Virus record (IMG/VR): IMGVR_UViG_3300031964_000093
Span: 1-23,030 of that record
Reading direction: 5' to 3' (one strand)
From: a virus
DNA length: 23,030 nt
Under the pieces are notes generated by a model. It was not told where the DNA came from. It searched no databases and worked only from the letters and a program-made list of their open reading frames with translations. Made by a program: the position numbers and the translations under genes. Of the stretch, positions 1 through 7,787 are shown piece by piece. Numbering within the stretch: the first letter of the stretch is position 1; each line of letters begins with the position of its first letter.

Positions 1-201
1 CGGACGCGCTCGATAGCCAATGAATCCATCTGCAAACTCACCCCCGCAAAGCATTTGCACGGAAGGCGCAAACACGATGCGGAAGAGAGGTTCGTCGTAG
101 GGATTGGAGCCTCCGACCCGTTTCATCGTTTCAGGGGTAGGGTATCCGAGCCAGTGTGTCGGCTCAGATACCACCCCATCGACTTGAATCAGGCTACTCA
201 A
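1..201 (-). CDS. Unknown phage protein, N-terminal 67 codons (partial, runs off left edge)
   Basis: The minus strand is open from a possible TTG start at 201 to the window edge. It lies just downstream of the major capsid stop (206-208). The translation begins LSSLIQVDGVVSEPTHW and continues protein-like, ending here at GYRARP. No ATG is available at the 5' end; the first in-frame ATG is about 26 codons in, so the start is uncertain. Its place after the capsid gene suggests a head completion or other virion protein, but I recognise no family. The rest lies outside the window. Confidence 0.5.
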   Translation of the reverse strand, partial: MSSLIQVDGVVSEPTHWLGYPTPETMKRVGGSNPYDEPLFRIVFAPSVQMLCGGEFADGFIGYRARP

Positions 202-205
202 AGGC

Positions 206-1480
206 TTAACTCTGCCCCAGAATTCCGCTCGGAATTGCAATTCCAGAAGCGAAGGCGTTCTCACGAGTCTGCACCATTCCGAGCTGCATTTCCGTGACCA
301 TATAGAAAACGACTGCCGATGCCTGACCGCCGCTTGCGCCAATCACGCCGAACAGAGTCTGACCTGCGACATCGTAGAAATCGTCAGCTTTGGTCTGAAT
401 CTGGAAAGCGTTCTTGAGCGCGAGGAAGTCAATGTATCCGGGCAGCGCACGAGGGTTGGGAAGGAATTCCCGACCGCCGATTGTGGAAGGTGTCTTCCGC
501 TTGAGCATGTCCACCGACTCGTCGCCCTTGAGCTGCGCCATGTCGATGTGCTGCACGAGAAGCGCATTCTGTTCCCATGCGGCAAGCTCAGACGGGGTAG
601 CGTGAGCCACCAAGTCTTCCTCAGCGGTTTCCATGCCCTTCGAGAACTCCATCTGCGTCTGCAATGCGCGGACAATCTGAGGGGTCAGAGCGCCGTTCAC
701 TGCCACAGAGGGAGTGTTGTACTTTCCGGGCCACGCGGAACGCTGTACGCCCATCCAGTTGCCTGTGTTCGTGCCAACCTGATAGTAGCGAAGGCCGAAC
801 ATGCCGGAGTTGGCTTGTCCAGACGAGCCGGAGACGAGCAGCTTCATACCAGCGGTGATAACGCCAGTCGTAACGCCGTTCGCAAGCCAGATGGTATTGG
901 AGAGGATGTCCGAGTCCTGCACGGTGATGGTGGCAACGAACGTGCCGCCAACCGCCGTCCAAACGTCGATATCTTGGTCATCGAGGAAGAAGTTGGCGTT
1001 GTTGACGACGATGCCAACCGTGTTGCCACCCTCTGCGACGAGCGAAACGACGGTGTCGAGCGTGTTGGAGCCGTCGCCCTGAAGGGTGATGTCGAGGAAG
1101 TCGGCAAACAGCTTTGGAGCAATCGAGCGGGTGAGCGTGGCGAAGTTCTCAATCGCCTTCTCGTCCGAATCGGTTGCGTATTCAGCCTGACGGGTGTAGC
1201 TGAAAGCGTGGATAAAGCAGGTCGTGGTTAGCTGACCGGGAACCTGAGTCGGGCCAGAACCGATGCCCATGTCCTGGCCGTTCATGTTACCTACACGCGG
1301 CTTACCACCACGGGAAGGCATCGTCGGGATACGGCACGGACGGTCAGAGACAGGCTTGACGGATGTGTTTTTCTGGATGCGCTTGCGGAGAACGGATGCG
1401 GAAAGCGAAAGGTCTTCGAGTTCCGGGCGGACGTACTCTTGCTCGGAAGCGAGAGCTTGCATGGAGTTAGCGATGCCCAT
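206..1480 (-). CDS. Major capsid protein (probable)
   Basis: This 424-aa protein is the likely main building block of the phage head. The call rests mostly on position: it is the first large gene after portal and scaffold in a leftward packaging/head module, the standard head-gene order. Its size fits an HK97-fold capsid subunit. The N-terminal ~70 residues are charged (several Arg/Lys/Glu), as in capsid N-arms. The middle is rich in beta-prone Thr/Val/Gly/Asn segments, and the C-terminus is a hydrophobic Gly/Ala/Val-rich stretch. A TGAGG sequence lies 7-8 bases before the ATG at 1480. I could not match it to a specific capsid subfamily by eye. Another abundant virion protein is the alternative. 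Confidence 0.75.
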   Translation of the reverse strand: MGIANSMQALASEQEYVRPELEDLSLSASVLRKRIQKNTSVKPVSDRPCRIPTMPSRGGKPRVGNMNGQDMGIGSGPTQVPGQLTTTCFIHAFSYTRQAEYATDSDEKAIENFATLTRSIAPKLFADFLDITLQGDGSNTLDTVVSLVAEGGNTVGIVVNNANFFLDDQDIDVWTAVGGTFVATITVQDSDILSNTIWLANGVTTGVITAGMKLLVSGSSGQANSGMFGLRYYQVGTNTGNWMGVQRSAWPGKYNTPSVAVNGALTPQIVRALQTQMEFSKGMETAEEDLVAHATPSELAAWEQNALLVQHIDMAQLKGDESVDMLKRKTPSTIGGREFLPNPRALPGYIDFLALKNAFQIQTKADDFYDVAGQTLFGVIGASGGQASAVVFYMVTEMQLGMVQTRENAFASGIAIPSGILGQS

Positions 1481-1638
1481 AAGGAAACCTCAAATTCAAG
1501 ATTCATCCTCATGGCGTACCCTTCTGGGGTTTAGTCATGCAAGAAGCACTGCGGCGAATTGTGGCTTACTCCGTCAATCTTTAGGAACTGACTTCAGCCG
1601 TTCGCTTTGCAACTGTTACCGAATACATTACCACACTG
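1481..1638. other. Intergenic gap between scaffold and major capsid genes
   Basis: This 158-base gap is the largest inside the leftward head module. On the minus strand it holds only a 9-codon ORF (MTKPQKGTP) and the capsid ribosome binding site. I see no convincing sigma-70 promoter or strong hairpin. Its position directly before the gene needed in greatest amount makes it a candidate for a capsid-specific promoter or RNA processing site, which is inference only. Confidence 0.3.
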
Positions 1639-2901
1639 CTACTTTTGACCCCACTGGACGGGGTTCTTGCGCCCGACAATGTATGCCTGGCGCTTCACAA
1701 GCATATGCTGTGGAGTCCGCGCAAGATCAACTTTCAGTCCCTGTGTCTGCGGTGCGCCAGCGATGCGCTCGTACTTGATTGCGCCCTCTACGGCTGGCCT
1801 GGCGGTCACAGCGGGTTTTTCCGCGACTGCCGCTGGCCTGCCCTTCCGCGCCGCCAGAACATCGCCCACAATCCGCTTGGCCGCGCCCTGAATAATCTTC
1901 TTATGTTCGGAATTGACGCGCATAACCCAAGATTTCTGGTTATTCGACTTGAGGTAAGCCTTGAGGTCGCGCTGGTAGGCGGAATTGATACTTACTCGCG
2001 CATTGATTTCTTCGCGCATGGCCGTCTCAATTCTTTTGTCTTCACCGGGCAGCAATTTTCCATTGCCGATAACTTTTTGCGTTTCGGAAATCATCAGATT
2101 TCGGGAAGTTGGAGCAATTGCATCGTTCCACTGCCTATCCCGCAGTTCCATCGCAGCATCTTCCTGATTTGGCTGGGTCTGGGTGGCCTCTGGCTTCTTT
2201 GCCTCTGGCGAAACAATGGGCTTCCGCGCCATTGCAAAAATCTCCCCAAAAGCTCCTTTGATAGCCTTATAGCCTTCGATAAGTTGCTGCACGGAAGGGT
2301 CATCGCTCTGTTGCGGGATGATGCGGTCAAGCAACTTGAATTGCAGCGGCAAATCTCGTTCTGCAAAGTAGCCTTCCACAGCCTTTGCAACGAGGGTGGA
2401 ATAGCCATCTGGGTTCACTTCCCAAAATTTATTAAATGCAGCCTGAACAAGTGCCGGAAATGCTGCGGGGAAGGTTTCAGCGATATGGCTGACAACATCG
2501 GGGTCGCCAGCCTCAATCTTATGGTCGAAATCACGATAAAACTGACGTTCACTGAGTGTATCTTCGATGACCTGCTCAATCGGCACGGCATCGGGCGTCT
2601 CGGAGTCGGCAGAGAGCCGCTTTACTGACTCCAAAACAGCGTCAATGCCCTTCAGCCCTTCAGGATGGCGCTTGCTCACCTCCGTGGAGTCATAGATGGC
2701 TTTACGAACTTGCGCTACGGTCTTAGGGTCTTTGCCCTGAAAGCTGTCTTTGATGGATTTCCATAAGGGGGCGCCAGAAAGAGCCTCGCCGCCGGCAGTT
2801 TCAGTTCCTTCGATGGGTTCAGCGCCCTCAACAGGCTCAGCGCCTTCTACTGGCTCAATTGCTTCTTCAATGGGGGCGTCTACGATTGCTTCTTCTGGCA
2901 T
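1639..2901 (-). CDS. Capsid scaffolding protein (probable)
   Basis: This 420-aa, highly charged protein is predicted to be mostly helical. It lies between portal and major capsid genes, where phage scaffolding proteins are normally encoded. Scaffolds direct assembly of the empty procapsid and leave before or during packaging. The first ~35 residues are very acidic and contain degenerate repeats of EPVEGAEP type; the centre is amphipathic helix, and residues ~350-380 are Lys/Arg/Ala/Pro-rich. An acidic N-terminus and basic C-terminal region fit known scaffolds, whose basic C-terminus binds coat protein. The gene has a good ribosome binding site (AGTGAGGA) and starts 22 bases before the stop of the preceding 46-aa gene, so translational coupling is likely. 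No protease motif was seen. Confidence 0.65.
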   Translation of the reverse strand: MPEEAIVDAPIEEAIEPVEGAEPVEGAEPIEGTETAGGEALSGAPLWKSIKDSFQGKDPKTVAQVRKAIYDSTEVSKRHPEGLKGIDAVLESVKRLSADSETPDAVPIEQVIEDTLSERQFYRDFDHKIEAGDPDVVSHIAETFPAAFPALVQAAFNKFWEVNPDGYSTLVAKAVEGYFAERDLPLQFKLLDRIIPQQSDDPSVQQLIEGYKAIKGAFGEIFAMARKPIVSPEAKKPEATQTQPNQEDAAMELRDRQWNDAIAPTSRNLMISETQKVIGNGKLLPGEDKRIETAMREEINARVSINSAYQRDLKAYLKSNNQKSWVMRVNSEHKKIIQGAAKRIVGDVLAARKGRPAAVAEKPAVTARPAVEGAIKYERIAGAPQTQGLKVDLARTPQHMLVKRQAYIVGRKNPVQWGQK

Positions 2902-3020
2902 TGTTTTTCCTCACTCTTTAGGAGTTCGAGATAGTCGGTCATCATGTAAACGATTACGGGCCGGTCAAAGGCTATGTGACCGTTCGGTAGAGTAACCAAT
3001 TTTGCATTTTCATATTTCAT
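2880..3020 (-). CDS. 46-aa protein between portal and scaffold
   Basis: A short gene encoding MKYENAKLVTLPNGHIAFDR and on to a C-terminus of KKQS. Its ATG (3020-3018) overlaps the portal stop TGA (3019-3017) in an ATGA junction, and its own end overlaps the scaffold start by 22 bases, so it is threaded tightly between two head genes. This arrangement strongly suggests it is translated, at least as a coupling ORF. No domain is recognised; a hydrophobic stretch (VIVYMMTDYLELL) is followed by a charged tail. It could be a small head protein or act only to couple scaffold translation to portal. Confidence 0.65.
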   Translation of the reverse strand: MKYENAKLVTLPNGHIAFDRPVIVYMMTDYLELLKSEEKQCQKKQS

Positions 3021-5398
3021 ACTGTTCCCGTTCCCGGCGTACCGGGTGCTGCTGCGTTCTTTGCTACTCCGGGCTGCGCTTCTGGCGCGGCTTCGATAAT
3101 TCCAGCTTGCTTGTTCATTTGCTGTCTAGCGGCTGGGTCTTCATCCTTGAAGTTAATGCTCTCACTCGGCGGCTTCATCTGCTGCATCGCCGCTGCTTTG
3201 GCTGCTGCCTGCTGTGCAAGGAATTGGTCATGCACGCCTTTGTGGAGTCTAACATTCTGCACGCCCAATTTAGCTTGCTCGATTTCCGCAACCTCACCAA
3301 TGTTCTGCCGAATCCAGCAATCCTCACTCGACAAATACTCCTGGCACTTCGCTGATTCCCATTGGTGATAGTCGTCCGCTTCCGGCATGAGCGAAGGTAG
3401 CGAGGGTGGCGGTGGTTGATATGGAGGGTCAGGCAGTCCTTGAGCGCGTGACAATAACGCCTGCGCCTGATGTTGTTGGTTGTACTGATCGAAGGCGGGA
3501 TTTGGAGTGGGCGGCTCACGCAATAGAATCTCCAACTCTCGCGTTTGCTTTTTATATGCAATTGCAGGAGTCAGCACCAAATCCGGGTTGCCGTTCAACT
3601 GCAAGAACTCCTGCCAATTATCGGGCGACTCGAACAGTGTTTGACCTAGTGGAGACTTCGACGCCATTCCGATAATGGTTTGCAGATTTGCACGCTTCGA
3701 TGCCGTTGTCTCTGGGAAACTAGATTCCGAAATATGCGCGTGGAACTTACCCTTTTTCAAACGCTCTAGCTTCAGCGTGACATTCTTGCCGTCGCCCGAA
3801 GTAACGACGATTTCTTGTCCGTGGTCGGGATTCTCAGACGCAAGCAATGCCGCCTTTGTGTAGATTCCGCCAAACATCCGCTGAAGCGATGCCCATGCCG
3901 GGCCCAGCATCCCCATTGCCTGACTTCTATCCATTGCCTGACCGCTTGCCGTCTGGTCGGGCTTAGATTGCCCTTCGAGAGCAGGGAGAGCGCCTACAAG
4001 CTCCTGCGAAAGCATCCGAAGTTCGGTAATAGCTTCATCAAATCCTGCGGGAGATTCCGTCTGCGGTTCGCGGTAGAAACTTTCCTCAATTGGATGGCCA
4101 GGGTCTGCCGACTTCAACAGAACGCAATTACCGGGCTTACTCCGCTGGTCAACAATCGCGTCGTAATCCTCAGCATCGCCACGGAAGTAAGTAAAACTCC
4201 AGCCCTTCTCGTAATTCTCGCGCTTGGCGTTCATGTAATCGTTGAACGCATCCTGCACAACCTTGTCCGGCTCCATCAGAGCGCCGCCGCTCATCCCATC
4301 GCGCTCAACCGGAAACCCAACGTCCAGCGCATCATCAGGGCACTCGTTCCAAGCCTCTGAGTACGTCTTGCCGATGTATTTGACATGCGCCCCATCAGGG
4401 AACAGCATCTCCATCATTTCCTGAATGGTTTTCGTGCCGTCCGACATCTCGCCATTCGGAAGTTCTCCGGTGTATGGCTCATCCATCGACTTGTCGGTAA
4501 ACCCATCAGGTCGGAGAAAGCAGTTCATCTCCGTTGTGAGGTACGACAGCGCCATTCCTGTTAGGTAATACGATTTCTTCGCTTGCCTTGCACCGATGCG
4601 GGCGTAGCGTTCCCAATCGGACTCGCCTAAACCAGCCTCACCCGGAGCGATCTTATCCTCAATCCAATCGTTCTGCGCCTTCGCCGTGAGAGCGTCTAAA
4701 TCGTCATACAGAAAGCAGTACAGCGCATCGCAAAACTCATCGCAGACAATCGGAACCTTTGACTCTAGCGTTCCGTAGATGCGCGTTGTTTCCATTGAGC
4801 GCGGCGAACCATCAGCGTTACTACCAAACTTAGCTCTCGACTTTAGGGTTGATGTCCAAGCCACGCATCTTCCAGAAAGCTCGAACATCCTAGCGATGTC
4901 CTGCTGGATTTTCTTGATATCGTTGTTCTGGTCGAAGAGATGCCGGAAACCCTCCGCAGTCTCGGCCGCTTCGATATCCTCACTCTGTCCCGGTCGGTCA
5001 GGCGTGAAGTCCACTGCAGGCTCATTCTGAGTAAGCACCGCGTCAAGCGATCTGCGGCGGATGCGGAAGATGTTGTACGCACCCATAAACTCAGGACATT
5101 CAATCGATTGACCGTTGCCGATGTTGACATACCCACCTGCCGTTCCAACCTGATACACGCCCGTTCCCCAATTTGGGTAAACGTGCTGCACCCCATCATC
5201 GTAGAAGCGCAGGATTCTATCCATCAGAACTTCGATACGACGGTCGTACACATCCCGCGCTTGATACTTCTTCACGAGGCGGTCAAACGCATCTTTCAGA
5301 ATTTCAGGAAGGTCGCGGTTATTCTGCCCGTAGGTTGGCGGGTCATCGCTTTGCGGCACGGAAACGGGAGCGGCTTCGTCGGCAAGCTGCTCCTCCAT
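3017..5398 (-). CDS. Portal protein (P22-like size class)
   Basis: The portal is a dodecameric ring at one head vertex through which DNA is packaged and ejected. This 793-aa protein is close in size to P22-type portals (~725 aa). The N-terminal half has the expected mixed alpha/beta character, and the region near residues 110-150 (RRRSLDAVLTQNEPAVDF, then GQSEDIEAAETAE) resembles the stem-proximal part of P22-like portals. The C-terminal ~200 residues are rich in Gln, Ala and Pro with likely long helices, resembling a barrel-type C-terminus. It is preceded by a 100-aa gene and followed, via an ATGA overlap, by a 46-aa gene and scaffold. No strong ribosome binding site precedes the ATG. A head-tail connector is less likely given length and context. 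Confidence 0.8.
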   Translation of the reverse strand: MEEQLADEAAPVSVPQSDDPPTYGQNNRDLPEILKDAFDRLVKKYQARDVYDRRIEVLMDRILRFYDDGVQHVYPNWGTGVYQVGTAGGYVNIGNGQSIECPEFMGAYNIFRIRRRSLDAVLTQNEPAVDFTPDRPGQSEDIEAAETAEGFRHLFDQNNDIKKIQQDIARMFELSGRCVAWTSTLKSRAKFGSNADGSPRSMETTRIYGTLESKVPIVCDEFCDALYCFLYDDLDALTAKAQNDWIEDKIAPGEAGLGESDWERYARIGARQAKKSYYLTGMALSYLTTEMNCFLRPDGFTDKSMDEPYTGELPNGEMSDGTKTIQEMMEMLFPDGAHVKYIGKTYSEAWNECPDDALDVGFPVERDGMSGGALMEPDKVVQDAFNDYMNAKRENYEKGWSFTYFRGDAEDYDAIVDQRSKPGNCVLLKSADPGHPIEESFYREPQTESPAGFDEAITELRMLSQELVGALPALEGQSKPDQTASGQAMDRSQAMGMLGPAWASLQRMFGGIYTKAALLASENPDHGQEIVVTSGDGKNVTLKLERLKKGKFHAHISESSFPETTASKRANLQTIIGMASKSPLGQTLFESPDNWQEFLQLNGNPDLVLTPAIAYKKQTRELEILLREPPTPNPAFDQYNQQHQAQALLSRAQGLPDPPYQPPPPSLPSLMPEADDYHQWESAKCQEYLSSEDCWIRQNIGEVAEIEQAKLGVQNVRLHKGVHDQFLAQQAAAKAAAMQQMKPPSESINFKDEDPAARQQMNKQAGIIEAAPEAQPGVAKNAAAPGTPGTGTV

Positions 5399-5420
5399 TT
5401 TTGATTCATCGACAATGGCG

Positions 5421-5723
5421 CTAGTGTCTGTAACGCGAACCTCCGCTCAGTTCGTGAATCCGTTTAGCTTTGTCGAGTCTATCAACAACTTCCTGCGCCT
5501 CAAGAATGGCTGCAACCGCTCTTTCCAGCGTTCCACAACACACCTTCGCGCCCACCGGGACAACCGATAGGCAATAGGGACAACTTAGCTCTTTCTCCAT
5601 GTTGTCGGCCCACATCGAGGCCATCTGCTCGCGAACAAACGCGATTTTCTCCACCCCCGCCTGATACTCAGGGTCGGCGGCGTTGGCATCATTCACTACT
5701 TGATTGAGAGCGTCGTCGTTCAT
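5421..5723 (-). CDS. Small Cys-containing protein, 100 aa, upstream of portal
   Basis: The protein has an N-terminal acidic helical segment and then CPYC (about residue 48), V-P-V-G-A-K-V and CCGTLE, a pattern compatible with a zinc knuckle (CPYC...CC). A helical, charged tail follows. The start overlaps the previous stop in an ATGA junction, so it is part of the packaging/head operon, and the portal gene begins 22 bases after its stop. The function is unknown. Zinc binding is inferred from cysteine spacing only. Confidence 0.6.
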   Translation of the reverse strand: MNDDALNQVVNDANAADPEYQAGVEKIAFVREQMASMWADNMEKELSCPYCLSVVPVGAKVCCGTLERAVAAILEAQEVVDRLDKAKRIHELSGGSRYRH

Positions 5724-5935
5724 TTACGCATTCCGGCATAGCCCTTCGCCGCACGAGCATCGCGCCTAGTCTGCGGGTCTTTTGAATCCAGCGCAGAGTT
5801 TATACGCTTGGCTCCCAATTTCTCGCCCTGCGGAACGCCTAACTCAGCGTGAAGACGCCCCGGATGCGAAGTCCATGAACCCTTCGCTCCGAGGTCTACC
5901 GTCTTCGTTTTCTTCTTGTCGTAGAGGCCAGCCAT
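5720..5935 (-). CDS. Basic 71-aa protein of unknown function
   Basis: A short, very Lys/Arg-rich protein beginning MAGLYDKKKTKTVDLGAKG and ending RRDARAAKGYAGMRK. A strong ribosome binding site (GGAGG) lies just before the ATG at 5935, and the stop overlaps the next start (ATGA). It has no predicted membrane segment. The basic character would allow binding to DNA or to acidic virion proteins, but no family is recognised. Confidence 0.6.
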   Translation of the reverse strand: MAGLYDKKKTKTVDLGAKGSWTSHPGRLHAELGVPQGEKLGAKRINSALDSKDPQTRRDARAAKGYAGMRK

Positions 5936-5947
5936 ACCGCCTCCGCC

Positions 5948-6523
5948 CTAGTACAGAACGTGCGTGGTCGAAGCGTAGGCAGACCCCGGCGTGGCATTGT
6001 TGTACGACAGCGCACCCGGAATCCCAAGCCAGTTCAAAATGGTCACGTTGGCTGAGAGGCTGTTGTAGCCCGTAACAAATGTGGTGAAATTGGCGTTGGT
6101 CGCAATGCCCGCTGCTTGGCAGAACTTCGCATCACAAACAACAAGACCGCCGCCGTAGGCAGTTGCCGCTGTTGCTGCTTCCTGCAAGCCAAAGTCGCCA
6201 GAGCGAACTAGGTCGCCCTGACCGTGACCGAAGCCGAAGGCCGCAGTGATAATACAGGTTCCATAAATCGTCGGCGTGGGATTCGATACGCTGGTAGGCG
6301 TCACCGTCTCAATCGACGTTCCGCTGCCAATCGTAATCGGGATGCCAGCAACAGGCGACACAGCGCGACCATCAGGCGTGTACACCACACCCAGCGCCAG
6401 CGTGATCGCATAGGTTCCCGATGTCGGGTTTCCAGCAATAACCTGAAACGCAGGGGTTTCCGGGTTTACGCCGTAGGCATAGTTGTATGCGTTGAATTCA
6501 GCGGAATACTTCGTGAGTGCCAT
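5948..6523 (-). CDS. Probable virion protein, 191 aa, beta-rich
   Basis: The protein is rich in Thr, Ser, Gly, Ala, Asn and Tyr with few charged residues, typical of beta-sheet phage structural proteins such as decoration or tail-associated proteins. The N-terminus MALTKYSAEFNAYNYAYGVN is followed by short beta-like segments (TYAITLALGVVYTPDG, PITIGSGTSIETVTPTSV) and a hydrophobic central region. It has a good ribosome binding site (GGAGAAAAC before the ATG). Two cysteines (VVCDAKFC) sit close together. I recognise no named family; structural is inferred from composition and position. Confidence 0.55.
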   Translation of the reverse strand: MALTKYSAEFNAYNYAYGVNPETPAFQVIAGNPTSGTYAITLALGVVYTPDGRAVSPVAGIPITIGSGTSIETVTPTSVSNPTPTIYGTCIITAAFGFGHGQGDLVRSGDFGLQEAATAATAYGGGLVVCDAKFCQAAGIATNANFTTFVTGYNSLSANVTILNWLGIPGALSYNNATPGSAYASTTHVLY

Positions 6524-6535
6524 GTTTTCTCCTAT

Positions 6536-6985
6536 TTACTGCATTCCGCCCATAGGCGTTGACTCTTCTGCGTGCTGCGGTTTGTCTTCCGAACCCTCTT
6601 CGCCGCCCATAAACGCTTTCAGCCCGTCGCCCATCTCTTCAGGTGAGTCGTGCTCCTGCGTCTCTTCGTGCGTGCCGTCTTCATGGATGCCGTGCGTGTG
6701 GCCGGTAAAGCCATCGTGCTTAGCATGGTGATGCTTCGATTCCGGCTCGTGCTCGTGTGCGATGTGGGTGGTCATGTGGAGTAGGTCGGGATGCTGCTCT
6801 TCCTGGCCGTCCTTCATGGTGTGGTAAGTGCCGTCGCCATGGTCGTGAATCTCCATCGGAGAACCGGCCTCTTCATGTTCGCCCTCAGGCTTGGCTTCAG
6901 CGGGTTGGCGCATCTTCGACATCCCATCCTGCATCGACTTCATGCCGCCGCCCGGATTCATCAGCTTGTTCAGTCCCATAGCCAT
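6536..6985 (-). CDS. Histidine-rich protein, 149 aa
   Basis: I count 19 histidines in 149 residues, most between residues 37 and 118, in clusters such as HDHGDGTYH, HIAHEHEPESKHHHAKHD and HTHGIHEDGTH. The N-terminus is Met/Gly/Lys-rich and the C-terminus is acidic with a Met-Gly-Gly end. Such clusters bind divalent metals (Zn, Ni, Cu), so a metal-binding or pH-responsive virion role is plausible. Its start shares one base with the stop of the 157-aa gene (TAATG), placing it firmly in the packaging/head operon. The protein is otherwise disordered in appearance and no enzyme motif is visible. Confidence 0.6.
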   Translation of the reverse strand: MAMGLNKLMNPGGGMKSMQDGMSKMRQPAEAKPEGEHEEAGSPMEIHDHGDGTYHTMKDGQEEQHPDLLHMTTHIAHEHEPESKHHHAKHDGFTGHTHGIHEDGTHEETQEHDSPEEMGDGLKAFMGGEEGSEDKPQHAEESTPMGGMQ

Positions 6986-7458
6986 TAGTGGGCCTCCGCA
7001 ATCTTCAAAGCAGCATCCGCGTCCTCGCGGGTGCGGTAAGTGCCAAGTTCAATGTCGCCCTTACGCAACTCAAAGCCGTCAGCGACTTCCACAATCGCAT
7101 ACTCGGAAGTGATGGGCGCGGAATCAGGAACAGAAGCATCCTGCGGAGGTATGATGGCAGGAATCGGCAAGCCACCTGAAATTGGTGTGCCGTCGTGAGT
7201 TCCTATGCCCATCGCAAACTTAGCAGCATCGGGATTGGCCGACTGGCTCACATATTCCGCACCAATGCCGTAGGGGTCACCTTCACCAGCAAAGCCAGTG
7301 TCCCAAAATTCGTTGTAGGATGAGCCGCCGTCGCAATGCTGCGGAGCGCCGCGCAGATGGTCAGGCGTGGCTTCTGTGTCGGGCAATCCCAAACACTTGC
7401 GTTCCGCGTGCCCGTCAGTCTTCACAGACCCCGGATTCATCTCTTCAAAGGTTGCCAT
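6985..7458 (-). CDS. Unknown protein, 157 aa, head/packaging operon
   Basis: The start codon shares a base with the preceding stop (TGATG), and its stop overlaps the next start (TAATG). The N-terminal half is Gly/Asp-rich with two Cys (KCLGLPD, QHCDGG). The middle is Pro/Ile-rich (GGLPIPAIIPPQDAS). The C-terminal ~45 residues (YAIVEVADGFELRKGD, then LGTYRTREDADAALKIAE) look like a small beta-alpha domain, of the kind with a conserved Thr-Arg-x-x-A-x-x-A helix seen in short phage and bacterial proteins. No function is assigned. Confidence 0.55.
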   Translation of the reverse strand: MATFEEMNPGSVKTDGHAERKCLGLPDTEATPDHLRGAPQHCDGGSSYNEFWDTGFAGEGDPYGIGAEYVSQSANPDAAKFAMGIGTHDGTPISGGLPIPAIIPPQDASVPDSAPITSEYAIVEVADGFELRKGDIELGTYRTREDADAALKIAEAH

Positions 7459-7787
7459 CAGTTCTCCTGTTGCTTCTCGCGCTTCATCTGTTCCGCATTA
7501 ACCTGCTGCTCGAAGAGTCTCCGCACGTCGCCAGAGTTCTTTGCGTGAATAATACCATCATCCGGCTTTGCGGCTTGCAAACGGAGTTTTTCAACAAGAT
7601 TTTCGTAGCGGTTCTGCCATTTGTTGGAATCTTGGAGATAGCCCTGCGCTTGGATGTTCATCTCAGCTAGTTTTGTGGCCCTGTCAGCCAACTCAGCCTG
7701 AGCATCGCGTAGATTCAGAGCAATCACAACGCGGCTCCAGCCCAGAAGCCCAGCGAGTACCGCAAGAATTACTGCCGCCCAGACCAT
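7458..7787 (-). CDS. Membrane-anchored coiled-coil protein (spanin-like topology)
   Basis: Residues ~2-22 (VWAAVILAVLAGLLGWSRVVI) form one hydrophobic segment that would anchor the protein in the inner membrane. The rest is charged and heptad-like (LRDAQAELADRATKLAEMN, then NRYENLVEKLRLQ), ending in a Lys/Gln/Glu tail. That topology resembles the inner-membrane spanin (Rz-type) of phages of Gram-negative hosts. However, no embedded or overlapping lipoprotein partner gene was found and no other lysis gene is nearby, so this is suggestive only. The start overlaps the end of terL by 19 bases, consistent with translational coupling. Confidence 0.55.
   Translation of the reverse strand: MVWAAVILAVLAGLLGWSRVVIALNLRDAQAELADRATKLAEMNIQAQGYLQDSNKWQNRYENLVEKLRLQAAKPDDGIIHAKNSGDVRRLFEQQVNAEQMKREKQQEN

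Noticed and set aside
548-1231. A 227-aa plus-strand ORF opposite the capsid gene.
   Set aside because: No ribosome binding site, composition unlike a protein, and it is fully antisense to a capsid gene in operon context.
1645-2628. A 327-aa plus-strand ORF opposite the scaffold gene.
   Set aside because: Antisense shadow; no start signal and no domain.
7458-7787. Firm assignment as an inner-membrane spanin.
   Set aside because: Topology fits, but no outer-membrane lipoprotein partner, holin or endolysin is nearby.
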